Positions 1-8,141 of a DNA stretch of 64,000 bases are shown here, piece by piece. The translations under genes were made by a program, and so were the position numbers. Each line of letters opens with the position of its first letter. Position 1 is the first letter of the stretch. A model generated the notes under the pieces. The model made no database searches, was not told the DNA's origin, and saw nothing but the letters and a program-made list of their open reading frames with translations. The stretch is from Leclercia sp. LSNIH1 (GTDB taxonomy: Bacteria > Pseudomonadota > Gammaproteobacteria > Enterobacterales > Enterobacteriaceae): positions 558,001 through 622,000 of the forward strand of contig NZ_CP026167.1 of assembly GCF_002902985.1 (NCBI RefSeq), written 5' to 3'.

Positions 1-1
1 G

Positions 2-694
2 CCAAAAGCGTTTGAGCAGTGCGCGGGCTTCCTGCGCATCAACCACGGCGATAACCCGCTGGACGCCTCCACCGTTCACCCGGAAGCCTACCCGGTGGTC
101 GAGCGCATTCTGGCCGCTACCCAGCAGGCGCTGAAGACGCTGATGGGCAACAGCAGCGAGCTGCGTAACCTGAAAGCCGTTGACTTCACCGACGAGAAAT
201 TCGGTGTGCCGACCGTGACCGACATCATCAAAGAGCTGGAAAAACCTGGCCGCGACCCGCGTCCGGAGTTCAAAACCGCGCAGTTTGCGGAAGGCGTCGA
301 GACGATGAACGACCTGCTGCCGGGTATGGTGCTGGAAGGCGCGGTCACTAACGTCACCAACTTTGGCGCGTTTGTGGATATCGGCGTGCATCAGGATGGC
401 CTGGTGCATATCTCCTCTCTGGCCGACAAGTTCGTGGAAGATCCACATACCGTGGTGAAAGCTGGCGACATCGTAAAAGTGAAAGTGCTGGAGGTGGATC
501 TGCAGCGCAAGCGTATCGCCCTCACCATGCGTCTGGACGAGCAGCCTGGCGAGACCAACGCCCGTCGTGGCGGCGGTAACAGCGAGGCACGTCAGCAGCG
601 TCCGGCGGCGAAACCGCGCGGGCGTGAAGCACAACCCGCCGGCAACAGCGCGATGATGGATGCGCTGGCGGCGGCGATGGGTAAGAAACGCTAG
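2..694 (+). CDS. tex: Tex/YhgF transcription accessory protein, 3' part only
   Basis: This is the C-terminal part of the RNA-binding protein Tex (YhgF); the frame is already open at the window edge, so the start lies upstream. The visible part begins in the helix-hairpin-helix region ([16 protein letters not shown]). It continues into one complete S1 RNA-binding domain, coded at about 310-530 ([23 protein letters not shown] ... [10 protein letters not shown]). It ends in a low-complexity Arg/Gly/Ala tail typical of Tex. The family is a cytoplasmic nucleic-acid-binding factor linked to transcription and toxin expression. A REP palindrome follows the stop, as after many genes here. Identity is secure; only the missing 5' part limits it. 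Confidence 0.95.
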   Translation, partial: PKAFEQCAGFLRINHGDNPLDASTVHPEAYPVVERILAATQQALKTLMGNSSELRNLKAVDFTDEKFGVPTVTDIIKELEKPGRDPRPEFKTAQFAEGVETMNDLLPGMVLEGAVTNVTNFGAFVDIGVHQDGLVHISSLADKFVEDPHTVVKAGDIVKVKVLEVDLQRKRIALTMRLDEQPGETNARRGGGNSEARQQRPAAKPRGREAQPAGNSAMMDALAAAMGKKR

Positions 695-702
695 CTTACG
701 TA

Positions 703-737
703 ATGCCCGGTGGCGCTTCGCTTACCGGGCCTACGGT
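703..737. repeat. REP palindrome after tex
   Basis: A single REP-type element with arms TGCCCGGTGGCGC and GCTTACCGGGCC, followed by TACGG. The same core recurs at many intergenic sites in the window. Position just after the tex stop suggests the usual mRNA 3'-end stabilising or topoisomerase-binding role, which is family knowledge and not shown here. Confidence 0.8.
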
Positions 738-884
738 TTTGTCGCCCAACGCACGAATTACATTAAAATGTACTCACTCATTTCTTTATCAATATGTAAC
801 CTATTGCACATCCATATTTAAACCGATAATTATCACTCCGTTAACAATAAATCTTTTTATCTCTTCCCTTCAGCGCCGTAAATA

Positions 885-898
885 TTGAGCAAGGTCAA
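885..898. promoter_or_regulatory. Candidate FNR site upstream of feoA
   Basis: TTGAG-CAAG-GTCAA matches the FNR consensus TTGAT-N4-ATCAA at 8 of 10 positions. E. coli feo is activated by FNR when anaerobic, so the location about 120 bp before feoA is sensible. The match is imperfect and no -10/-35 was assigned. Confidence 0.35.
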
Positions 899-952
899 CC
901 AGGCTGCAAATTAATAGCGCCATGCACATTCCGTCACATATTTAATATTGAT

Positions 953-971
953 GATAGAAACCATTCTCATT
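953..971. promoter_or_regulatory. Candidate Fur box upstream of feoA
   Basis: The stretch GATAGAAACCATTCTCATT lies in an AT-rich region 46 bp before the feoA start. It resembles a degenerate Fur 19-mer (about 10 of 19 to GATAATGATAATCATTATC). Fur control of feo is established in E. coli; the exact box here is inferred. The rest of 742-1016 is AT-rich with no gene seen. Confidence 0.4.
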
Positions 972-1007
972 ACCATTGTGTCTGTTGATTATTTAACCTT
1001 CCGTTAA

Positions 1008-1244
<237 letters not shown>

Positions 1245-1274
1245 AACGCCAGCTCTCGTAGCGAGTCTGAAAAA

Positions 1275-3593
1275 ATGAAAAAATTAACCATTGGCTTAAT
1301 TGGCAACCCCAATTCCGGCAAGACAACGTTATTTAACCAGCTTACCGGCGCCCGTCAGCGCGTCGGTAACTGGGCGGGCGTCACGGTCGAGCGTAAAGAG
1401 GGCCAGTTTACGACCACCGACAATCAGGTCACCCTCGTCGATCTGCCCGGCACCTACTCGTTAACCACCATCTCCTCCCAGACCTCGCTCGATGAGCAGA
1501 TCGCCTGCCACTATATTCTGAGCGGCGACGCCGACCTGCTGATCAATGTGGTGGACGCCTCAAACCTTGAGCGAAACCTCTACCTCACGTTGCAGCTTCT
1601 GGAGCTGGGTATCCCCTGCGTGGTGGCGCTGAACATGCTCGATATTGCGGAAAAACAGCAGATCCGCATCGATGTCGACGCGCTTTCCGCCCGTCTCGGT
1701 TGCCCGGTGGTGCCGCTGGTCTCAACCCGCGCCCGCGGTATCGACGCCCTGAAGCTTGCCATTGACCGCCACAGCCGCAATGCTGAGGTGGAGCTGGTGC
1801 ACTATGCCCAGCCCCTGCTGAGTGAAGCCGGGATCCTCGCAAAGGCAATGGCGCACAGCATGCCGTTCAGACAGCGCCACTGGCTCGGCCTGCAAATGCT
1901 GGAAGGCGATATCTACAGTCGTGCCTATGCCGGTGATGCCGCCCACCAGCTGGATGCCTCCCTTGCGCGGCTGAATGACGAGCTGGACGACCCTGCCCTG
2001 CACATTGCCGATGCCCGCTATCAAAGCATCGCTGCCATTTGCGACGTGGTCAGCAATGCCCTTACCGCCGAGCCGAGCCGTTTTACCCAGGCGATGGACA
2101 CGGTCATCCTCAACCGTTTCCTCGGTCTGCCGGTCTTTCTGCTGGTGATGTACGTGATGTTCCTGCTGGCCATCAACATTGGCGGCGCGCTGCAGCCGCT
2201 GTTTGACGTCGGCTCTGTCGCCCTCTTTATTCACGGCATTCAGTGGCTGGGTTATACGCTGCATCTGCCGGAATGGCTGACTATCTTCCTCGCCCAGGGG
2301 CTGGGCGGCGGGATCAACACCGTCCTGCCGCTGGTGCCGCAGATCGGCATGATGTATCTGTTCCTCTCTTTCCTGGAGGACTCCGGCTACATGGCCCGCG
2401 CCGCCTTCGTGATGGATCGTCTGATGCAGGCCCTCGGCCTGCCGGGCAAATCGTTCGTGCCGCTGATTGTCGGCTTCGGCTGCAACGTGCCGTCGGTGAT
2501 GGGGGCGCGGACGCTGGATGCGCCCCGCGAGCGCCTGATGACCATCATGATGGCGCCGTTTATGTCCTGCGGCGCACGGCTGGCGATCTTCGCGGTGTTT
2601 GCCGCCGCCTTCTTTGGCCAGGAGGGGGCCCTGGCGGTCTTCTCGCTCTACGTGCTGGGGATCGTGATGGCGATCCTTACCGGTCTGATGCTCAAGCACA
2701 CCATCATGCGTGGTGAGGCGACCCCGTTTGTGATGGAGCTGCCGGTTTACCACGTTCCACACCTGAAAAGCCTGCTGATCCAGACCTGGCAGCGGCTTAA
2801 AGGCTTTGTGCTGCGGGCGGGTAAAGTGATTGTGGTGGTCAGCATCTTCCTCAGCGCGCTCAACAGCTTCTCCCTGAACGGCAAGGCGGTAGACAACATT
2901 GACGACTCCGCCCTGGCCTCCGTCAGCCGCGTTATCACCCCGCTGTTCAAACCCATTGGCGTGCATGAAGACAACTGGCAGGCTACCGTCGGGCTGTTCA
3001 CCGGCGCAATGGCGAAAGAGGTGGTGGTGGGTACGCTTAACACCCTCTATACCGCCGAGAATATTCAGGAAGCCGCGTTTAACCCGGCCGATTTCCACCT
3101 CGGCGACGAGCTGGTCAGCGCCGTGGATGAAACCTGGCAGAGCCTGAAAGCGACCTTCAGCCTGAGCGTTCTTGCAAACCCGATTGAAGCCAGCAAAGGC
3201 GACGGCGAGATGGCGACGGGCGCAATGGGCGTGATGAGCGAGAAGTTTGGCAGCGCCTCAGCGGCCTACAGCTACCTGATCTTCGTTCTGCTCTACATTC
3301 CCTGCATCTCGGTCATGGGAGCCATCGCCCGCGAATCGAGCCGCGGCTGGATGGGCTTTTCGGTGCTGTGGGGGCTGAACATCGCCTACTCGCTGGCGAC
3401 GGTCTACTACCAGACGGTCAATTTTACTCAGCATCCGCAGTACAGCCTGGTCTGCATCCTGGCAGTGGTACTGTTTAACGTGGTGGTGATCGGGCTGTTA
3501 CGCCGGGCCCGCAGCCGTGTGGACGTTAATCTGCTGGCGAAAGGCAGAACCGCGGCGGCCTGCTGTGAAAGTCCGGTAAGCGACTGTCATTAG
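1275..3593 (+). CDS. feoB: FeoB, Fe(II) transporter with N-terminal G domain
   Basis: A 772-residue ferrous iron permease, against 773 in E. coli. The N-terminal G domain has the P-loop GNPNSGKTT at about 10-18, switch/G3 DLPGTYSL at about 56-63, and G4 NMLD near 120. A helical guanine-dissociation-inhibitor region follows. The inner-membrane part contains two Gate-type segments, one with [15 protein letters not shown] and a later one with [14 protein letters not shown], each carrying a conserved cysteine. It imports Fe(II) from the periplasm with GTP hydrolysis. It lies between feoA and feoC on the same strand, and the feoC ribosome site AGGAGG starts just after its stop. Confidence 0.98.
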   Translation: MKKLTIGLIGNPNSGKTTLFNQLTGARQRVGNWAGVTVERKEGQFTTTDNQVTLVDLPGTYSLTTISSQTSLDEQIACHYILSGDADLLINVVDASNLERNLYLTLQLLELGIPCVVALNMLDIAEKQQIRIDVDALSARLGCPVVPLVSTRARGIDALKLAIDRHSRNAEVELVHYAQPLLSEAGILAKAMAHSMPFRQRHWLGLQMLEGDIYSRAYAGDAAHQLDASLARLNDELDDPALHIADARYQSIAAICDVVSNALTAEPSRFTQAMDTVILNRFLGLPVFLLVMYVMFLLAINIGGALQPLFDVGSVALFIHGIQWLGYTLHLPEWLTIFLAQGLGGGINTVLPLVPQIGMMYLFLSFLEDSGYMARAAFVMDRLMQALGLPGKSFVPLIVGFGCNVPSVMGARTLDAPRERLMTIMMAPFMSCGARLAIFAVFAAAFFGQEGALAVFSLYVLGIVMAILTGLMLKHTIMRGEATPFVMELPVYHVPHLKSLLIQTWQRLKGFVLRAGKVIVVVSIFLSALNSFSLNGKAVDNIDDSALASVSRVITPLFKPIGVHEDNWQATVGLFTGAMAKEVVVGTLNTLYTAENIQEAAFNPADFHLGDELVSAVDETWQSLKATFSLSVLANPIEASKGDGEMATGAMGVMSEKFGSASAAYSYLIFVLLYIPCISVMGAIARESSRGWMGFSVLWGLNIAYSLATVYYQTVNFTQHPQYSLVCILAVVLFNVVVIGLLRRARSRVDVNLLAKGRTAAACCESPVSDCH

Positions 3594-3601
3594 GAGGCGG
3601 C

Positions 3602-3838
3602 ATGGCATCGTTAATTGAAGTACGTGATTTACTGGCGCTACAGGGAAGAATGGAGGCCACCCAGCTTAGCCAGATGCTGCATACCCCGCAGGCGATGATC
3701 GAGGCCATGCTGCAACGTCTTGAGGCGATGGGCAAAGCGAAGCGGATTCAGGAAGATGCCGACGGCTGCTTAACCGGCAGCTGTAAAAGCTGCCCCGAAG
3801 GAAAAGCCTGCCTCAGGGAGTGGTGGGCGCTGCGTTAA
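3602..3838 (+). CDS. feoC: FeoC, [FeS]-dependent feo regulator / FeoB stabiliser
   Basis: A 78-residue winged-helix protein of normal FeoC length. The N-terminal half is a small helix-turn-helix ([23 protein letters not shown]). The C-terminal wing has four cysteines ([15 protein letters not shown]) that in Klebsiella FeoC hold an iron-sulfur cluster. FeoC protects FeoB from FtsH degradation in Salmonella and has been proposed as a transcription factor. It starts 8 bp after feoB with a strong AGGAGG site and is followed by a perfect-stem terminator. Confidence 0.95.
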   Translation: MASLIEVRDLLALQGRMEATQLSQMLHTPQAMIEAMLQRLEAMGKAKRIQEDADGCLTGSCKSCPEGKACLREWWALR

Positions 3839-3846
3839 GTGTGAAT

Positions 3847-3872
3847 AAAGCCGGGCAACTCTGCCCGGCTTT
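3847..3872. terminator. Bidirectional terminator, feoC / DUF1471 gene
   Basis: A perfect 11-bp stem (AAAGCCGGGCA, loop ACTC, TGCCCGGCTTT). It has T-richness on both strands and lies between two convergent genes. Confidence 0.85.
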
Positions 3873-3878
3873 GTGCAA

Positions 3879-4148
3879 TTATTTGTAGACTTCTGCGGTC
3901 GCGCGGATGTCTTTCGAATCTTTGTTGGCGCTGGTGACGACAAAGTACTTACCGCCCATCTCATCAGCTTTCTGTGAAAGCTCTTTTCGCGCATCCATTG
4001 GCGCGGTGGTGTCAGACGTAGAGATATGGCCAACTTTCGTCAAATTCATCTCTTTCACTTTGTCTTTCTGGATCTCTTCCGCCGCCATAACACCGAAAGA
4101 GAGTGATCCAATAACCAGAGAAGCAACAATACCTGTGACAAGTTTCAT
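3879..4148 (-). CDS. Small secreted DUF1471 (YdgH/BhsA/McbA-like) protein
   Basis: An 89-residue protein. It starts with a signal peptide (MKLVTGIVASLVIGSLSFGVMA, cleavage expected before or near AEE). A short mature domain follows with the DUF1471 pattern: EMNLTKVGHISTSDTTAPMDA, then helix KELSQKADEMGGKYFVVTSAN and the end strand IRATAEVYK. The family includes periplasmic stress and biofilm proteins (BhsA, McbA, YhcN). The ATG at 4148 is preceded by GGGAG at a good distance, which favours it over the upstream in-frame TTG. E. coli K-12 carries yhgA/rpnA at this spot instead, so it is a lineage-specific gene. Its precise function is unknown. Confidence 0.85.
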   Translation of the reverse strand: MKLVTGIVASLVIGSLSFGVMAAEEIQKDKVKEMNLTKVGHISTSDTTAPMDARKELSQKADEMGGKYFVVTSANKDSKDIRATAEVYK

Positions 4149-4261
4149 AGTCATGACTCCCAAAGATGATTGTAATTTTGATTATCGAACGCGGGATAAC
4201 CGCAACGATATATTGAGTATTGTTGCGGTACGTCACTTTTTCCAGCTGAAATGAAAAATAA

Positions 4262-5035
4262 TCAGTTTAAACGACGACTTAAGGCGATCAACGCCGCGCA
4301 AAATTCGTCGGAGTGAGAGATAAAGGGCGCATGCGCCGCTTTAGCGATGATCAGGGCTTCACTCTGCGGCCATTGCTCATCCAGCAGCGGCACGATTTTG
4401 CGCGGCACCAGCCCGTCGAGATAGCCATAAATTCGCAGATGCGGCAGCGAAAGCGTCGCCAGCGGCGCGCGGAGATCGACCGTTTTCAGGATCTCCAGCC
4501 CGCCATTCAGCACCGCCACCTCCGGCATCGGCAATGACAGCACCGTGGTTTTCAGCGTGCGGGCATCCTGGCGCGCCGTTTCTGTGCCCATGGTTTGCAG
4601 GGCGAGGAAGCGCTCCACCGTGCGCTGGAAGTCATTGCTCAGCTGCTGCTGGAAGCCGGCCAGCACCTCAGGTTTGATCCCCGGCCACTCCTCCTGGGCG
4701 CTAAAACAGGGGGAAGAGGCGACGGTCACCAGAGCATGCACCCGCTCAGGGTGCGTCAGGGCAATCTGGCTCGCCACCAGCCCGCCCAGGCTCCAGCCCA
4801 CCCAGATCGCCCGATCCGGAGCCTGAGCCAGCACCTGCTCCGCCATCTCCTCAAGCGTCATTGCGCCAAAATCCCGGCTGCGGCCAAAGCCCGGCAGATC
4901 CACCAGGTGCAGCGTAAAATGCGAGGCCAGTTCCTCACTGACGCAACGCCATACTTCGGCATTCAGCCCCCATCCGTGCAGCAGCACAAGATGACAATTT
5001 CCTGTCCCGACGGTCTGCCACCAAAGGTTGTTCAT
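4262..5035 (-). CDS. bioH: BioH, pimeloyl-ACP methyl ester carboxylesterase
   Basis: A 257-residue alpha/beta hydrolase. It removes the methyl group of pimeloyl-ACP methyl ester to end fatty-acid-type elongation and release pimeloyl-ACP for biotin synthesis. The oxyanion region LLHGWG is at 18-23. The nucleophile elbow GWSLGG places Ser82, and Asp207 (YLDG) and His235 (KAAHAPF) complete the triad at the E. coli positions. It is transcribed away from gntX across only 36 bp, so the two share a compact divergent promoter region. No bio operon genes are nearby, which is normal for bioH. Confidence 0.97.
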   Translation of the reverse strand: MNNLWWQTVGTGNCHLVLLHGWGLNAEVWRCVSEELASHFTLHLVDLPGFGRSRDFGAMTLEEMAEQVLAQAPDRAIWVGWSLGGLVASQIALTHPERVHALVTVASSPCFSAQEEWPGIKPEVLAGFQQQLSNDFQRTVERFLALQTMGTETARQDARTLKTTVLSLPMPEVAVLNGGLEILKTVDLRAPLATLSLPHLRIYGYLDGLVPRKIVPLLDEQWPQSEALIIAKAAHAPFISHSDEFCAALIALSRRLN

Positions 5036-5071
5036 CGATTACTGTTCTCTTTTTTCACAAGGAGGTTGTCT

Positions 5072-5755
5072 ATGCTAACAGTGCCCGGCTTGTGCTGGCT
5101 ATGCCGGATGCCGCTGACCCTCGGCCATTGGGGAGTCTGTTCCGTATGTGAAAGGGGAATTGCCCCGCGGGGGAGCCGTTGTCCCCGGTGCGGCTTGCCG
5201 GCCATTCACCCTCACCTGCCCTGTGGGCGCTGCCTGCGTAAACCGCCGCCGTGGCAGGCACTGGTGGCGGTGTGCGGTTACAGGCCGCCGGTGAGCCTGC
5301 TTGTCCATCAGCTAAAATTTTCCCGCCGCAGCCAGCTGGCCCAGCCGCTGGCGAGGCTGTTACTGTTGGCGCTGTTGCGGGCCAGGCGCAGCCACGGTTT
5401 ACCGCGTGTCGATATGATGGTCAGCGTGCCGCTCTGGTCCCGGCGGCACTGGCGGCGCGGTTTTAACCAGAGTGACCTGCTCTGTCGCCCGCTGGCCCGC
5501 TGGCTAAACTGCCGCTATGTTCCCGACGCGCTTCGCCGCATCCGCGCGACCCCGGCCCAGCATCGGCTCAGCGCGCGGCTGCGTAAACGCAACCTGCGGC
5601 ACGCCTTTGCGCTTGAATTTCCGGTGGCAGGGCGCCATATCGCTCTGGTGGATGATGTCGTGACAACAGGTGCTACCGTTGCGGAGCTCTCCCGCCTGCT
5701 TTTGCGAAGCGGCGCGGCGTCGGTTCAGGTATGGTGTCTGTGTCGAACCTTGTAG
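5072..5755 (+). CDS. gntX: GntX/ComF-family phosphoribosyltransferase-like protein
   Basis: A 227-residue ComF-family protein, the same length as E. coli GntX. The N-terminal part carries cysteine pairs typical of a zinc ribbon (CWLCRMP, CSVC, CPRCGLP, CGRC). The C-terminal half is a type I phosphoribosyltransferase fold with the PRPP-binding loop ALVDDVVTTGATV. E. coli mutants suggested a link to gluconate uptake; homologous ComF proteins act in DNA uptake and use. The ATG at 5072 is preceded by AAGGAGG; the frame is open much further upstream but that part is antisense to bioH and has no better start. Confidence 0.93.
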   Translation: MLTVPGLCWLCRMPLTLGHWGVCSVCERGIAPRGSRCPRCGLPAIHPHLPCGRCLRKPPPWQALVAVCGYRPPVSLLVHQLKFSRRSQLAQPLARLLLLALLRARRSHGLPRVDMMVSVPLWSRRHWRRGFNQSDLLCRPLARWLNCRYVPDALRRIRATPAQHRLSARLRKRNLRHAFALEFPVAGRHIALVDDVVTTGATVAELSRLLLRSGAASVQVWCLCRTL

Positions 5756-5813
5756 CGCCCTCAGGTTGGGCGTATTATACCCAGGTAATTTAGTCAACTA
5801 TTAGGCCAATTCT

Positions 5814-6389
5814 ATGATCCGTATTTCCGATGCTGCACAAGCGCACTTTGCCAAACTGCTGGCAAATCAGGAAGAAGGGACCCAGATCCGCGTTTTCGTG
5901 ATCAACCCTGGCACCCCGAATGCAGAATGCGGCGTCTCTTATTGCCCACCGGATGCTGTGGAAGCAACTGACACCGCCCTGAAATTTGAGCAGCTCACTG
6001 CCTATGTCGATGAGCTGAGCGCCCCGTATCTGGAAGATGCGGAAATCGATTTTGTCACCGACCAGCTGGGCTCGCAGTTAACGCTGAAAGCGCCAAACGC
6101 CAAAATGCGTAAAGTAGGCGATGACGCTCCGCTGATGGAGCGCGTGGAGTATCTGCTGCAGTCCCAGATCAACCCGCAGCTGGCGGGCCACGGCGGTCGT
6201 GTTTCCCTGATGGAGATCACCGACGAAGGCTTCGCCATTCTGCAGTTTGGCGGCGGCTGTAACGGCTGTTCAATGGTCGACGTCACCCTGAAAGAGGGGA
6301 TCGAGAAGCAGCTGCTGAACGAGTTCCCGGAGCTGAAAGGCGTACGCGATCTTACCGAACACCAGCGCGGCGAACACTCTTACTACTGA
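5814..6389 (+). CDS. nfuA: NfuA, Fe-S cluster carrier
   Basis: A 191-residue protein identical in length to E. coli NfuA. Residues 1 to about 95 form a degenerate A-type scaffold domain. Residues from about 110 form the Nfu domain with the cluster-binding Cys149 and Cys152 ([12 protein letters not shown]). It carries a [4Fe-4S] cluster to target enzymes, mostly under oxidative stress or iron starvation. It follows gntX after 58 bp and is closed by a REP element. Confidence 0.98.
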   Translation: MIRISDAAQAHFAKLLANQEEGTQIRVFVINPGTPNAECGVSYCPPDAVEATDTALKFEQLTAYVDELSAPYLEDAEIDFVTDQLGSQLTLKAPNAKMRKVGDDAPLMERVEYLLQSQINPQLAGHGGRVSLMEITDEGFAILQFGGGCNGCSMVDVTLKEGIEKQLLNEFPELKGVRDLTEHQRGEHSYY

Positions 6390-6401
6390 TTGCCCGTTTG
6401 C

Positions 6402-6434
6402 TTGCCCGGTGGCGCTACGCTTACCGGGCCTACA
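6402..6434. repeat. REP palindrome after nfuA
   Basis: One REP unit (TTGCCCGGTGGCGCTACGC, TTACCGGGCCTAC) just downstream of nfuA. The following 6435-6698 is the gntT control region. Confidence 0.8.
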
Positions 6435-6522
6435 AACGCACATCCCCTCTTCCCTTGCCTCATAACATGACCTGCGTCTCAGAATTCACATTTTGACCGC
6501 GGGGGTCATTCTCAAGCCGCAC

Positions 6523-6538
6523 ATGTTACCCGTATCAT
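6523..6538. promoter_or_regulatory. GntR operator 1 of gntT
   Basis: ATGTTACCCGTATCAT fits the E. coli GntR palindrome (ATGTTACC-SGTAACAT type) with one mismatch. E. coli gntT is repressed by GntR through two operators, and the gntR gene itself is present at 35379-36374. Confidence 0.75.
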
Positions 6539-6663
6539 TCTCACGGGCACTAAAACAGCTTTACGCCGACCGACTAAACTAAAGATTTAGAAGGCAGCCT
6601 CTCTGTGTGCCATCAGTTAGCCGTTCCCAGTTGGGGCAACATTAGTATGTCGTTGAAATAATG

Positions 6664-6679
6664 ACGTTACCCATAACAA
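6664..6679. promoter_or_regulatory. GntR operator 2 of gntT
   Basis: ACGTTACCCATAACAA matches the GntR operator at about 13 of 16 bases and lies 20 bp before the gntT start, as expected for the downstream of two operators. It is weaker than operator 1. Confidence 0.6.
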
Positions 6680-6698
6680 TTTTTAAGGCCAGATAATC

Positions 6699-8015
6699 AT
6701 GCCATTAGTCATTGTCGCTATCGGTGTAATCCTGTTACTGCTCTTGATGATCCGTTTCAAAATGAACGGTTTTATCGCCCTTGTTCTGGTGGCACTTGCT
6801 GTCGGCCTGATGCAGGGTATGCCGCTGGTAAAAGTTATCAGCTCCATTAAAGCTGGCGTGGGCGGTACGCTCGGTAGCCTCGCGCTGATCATGGGCTTCG
6901 GTGCCATGCTCGGTAAAATGCTGGCTGACTGCGGTGGCGCACAGCGCATCGCAACCACGCTGATTGCTAAATTCGGCAAAAACAACATTCAGTGGGCGGT
7001 GGTTTTAACCGGCTTCACCGTTGGTTTCGCGCTGTTCTACGAAGTGGGCTTCGTGCTGATGCTGCCGCTGGTGTTCACCATCGCCGCTTCTGCCAGCATC
7101 CCGCTGCTCTATGTCGGTGTGCCGATGGCTGCTGCACTGTCAGTGACACACGGCTTCCTGCCGCCGCACCCGGGCCCGACCGCTATCGCCACCATCTTCC
7201 ATGCGGATATGGGTAAAACCCTGCTGTTCGGTACTATCCTTGCGATCCCGACCGTCATTCTGGCAGGCCCGGTGTTTGCGCGCTGCCTGAAAGGAATCGA
7301 CAAGCCGATCCCGGAAGGGTTGTATAACGCCAAAACCTTTACTGAAGCCGAAATGCCAAGCTTTGCCGTCAGCGTCTGGACCTCTCTGGTACCGGTTGTG
7401 CTGATGGCCCTGCGCGCCGTCTGTGAAATGGTGCTGCCGAAAGGCCATCCGGTTCTGGGCGTGGCGGAGTTCCTGGGCGACCCGGTAATGGCGACGCTGA
7501 TCGCGGTTCTGATTGCGCTCTTCACCTTTGGTCTGAACCGTGGCCGCTCCATGGATCAGATTAACGACACCCTGGGCTCCTCGATCAAAATCATCGCCAT
7601 GATGCTGCTGATCATCGGTGGTGGCGGTGCGTTCAAACAGGTTCTGGTGGATAGCGGCGTGGACAAGTACATCGCCTCCATGATGCATGAAACCAACATC
7701 TCTCCTATCCTGATGGCCTGGTCTATCGCGGCGGTTCTGCGTATCGCGCTGGGTTCTGCCACCGTGGCCGCTATCACTGCGGGCGGTATCGTGGCGCCAC
7801 TGATTGCGACGACGGGTGTCAGCCCTGAGCTGATGGTTATCGCGGTGGGTTCCGGTAGCGTGATCTTCTCTCACGTCAACGATCCGGGCTTCTGGCTGTT
7901 CAAGGAGTACTTCAACCTGACCATCGGTGAGACCATCAAGTCCTGGTCGATGCTGGAGACCATCATCTCCGTCTGCGGCCTGATTGGGTGTCTGCTGCTG
8001 GGTATGGTGGTGTGA
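6699..8015 (+). CDS. gntT: GntT, high-affinity gluconate:H+ symporter
   Basis: A 438-residue inner-membrane permease of the GntP family, identical in length to E. coli GntT. Many hydrophobic helices run from the N-terminus (LVIVAIGVILLLLLMI) to the end (ISVCGLIGCLLLGMVV). Family signatures include HGFLPPHPGPTAIA and SHVNDPGFWLFKEYF. It brings gluconate into the cell, where GntK (34725-35252) phosphorylates it. Two GntR operator sequences precede it, so gluconate induction is expected. A REP pair and a bidirectional terminator separate it from convergent malQ. Confidence 0.97.
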   Translation: MPLVIVAIGVILLLLLMIRFKMNGFIALVLVALAVGLMQGMPLVKVISSIKAGVGGTLGSLALIMGFGAMLGKMLADCGGAQRIATTLIAKFGKNNIQWAVVLTGFTVGFALFYEVGFVLMLPLVFTIAASASIPLLYVGVPMAAALSVTHGFLPPHPGPTAIATIFHADMGKTLLFGTILAIPTVILAGPVFARCLKGIDKPIPEGLYNAKTFTEAEMPSFAVSVWTSLVPVVLMALRAVCEMVLPKGHPVLGVAEFLGDPVMATLIAVLIALFTFGLNRGRSMDQINDTLGSSIKIIAMMLLIIGGGGAFKQVLVDSGVDKYIASMMHETNISPILMAWSIAAVLRIALGSATVAAITAGGIVAPLIATTGVSPELMVIAVGSGSVIFSHVNDPGFWLFKEYFNLTIGETIKSWSMLETIISVCGLIGCLLLGMVV

Positions 8016-8023
8016 TGTGATAG

Positions 8024-8109
8024 TGCCGGGTGGCGGCTGCGCCTTTCCCGGCCTACATAAACAGAACATGCACATTCCGTAGGCCCGGATCGCTACGCGT
8101 CACCGGGCA
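8024..8109. repeat. REP pair (BIME) between gntT and malQ
   Basis: Two REP units in opposite orientation, 8024-8056 (TGCCGGGTGGCGGCTGCGC...) and 8079-8109 (GTAGGCCCGGATCGC...), spaced by about 22 bp. Confidence 0.75.
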
Positions 8110-8112
8110 ATA

Positions 8113-8138
8113 AAAAACCCGCCATCCGGCGGGTTTTT
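8113..8138. terminator. Bidirectional terminator, gntT / malQ
   Basis: AAAAACCCGCC, loop ATCC, GGCGGGTTTTT: a perfect stem with U-tracts on both strands, between convergent gntT and malQ. Confidence 0.9.
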
Positions 8139-8141
8139 TTA

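Noticed and set aside
1722-3098. 458-codon open frame antisense to feoB
   Set aside because: GC-rich codon bias of feoB keeps the opposite frame open; composition is His/Gln/Arg-rich with no family resemblance.
4595-5071. N-terminal extension of gntX through the bioH region
   Set aside because: The frame is open only because it is antisense to bioH; the ATG at 5072 has a strong AAGGAGG and gives the E. coli length.
6475-6490. CRP site upstream of gntT
   Set aside because: Only the right half (TCACA) matches; the left half is CGTCT against TGTGA.
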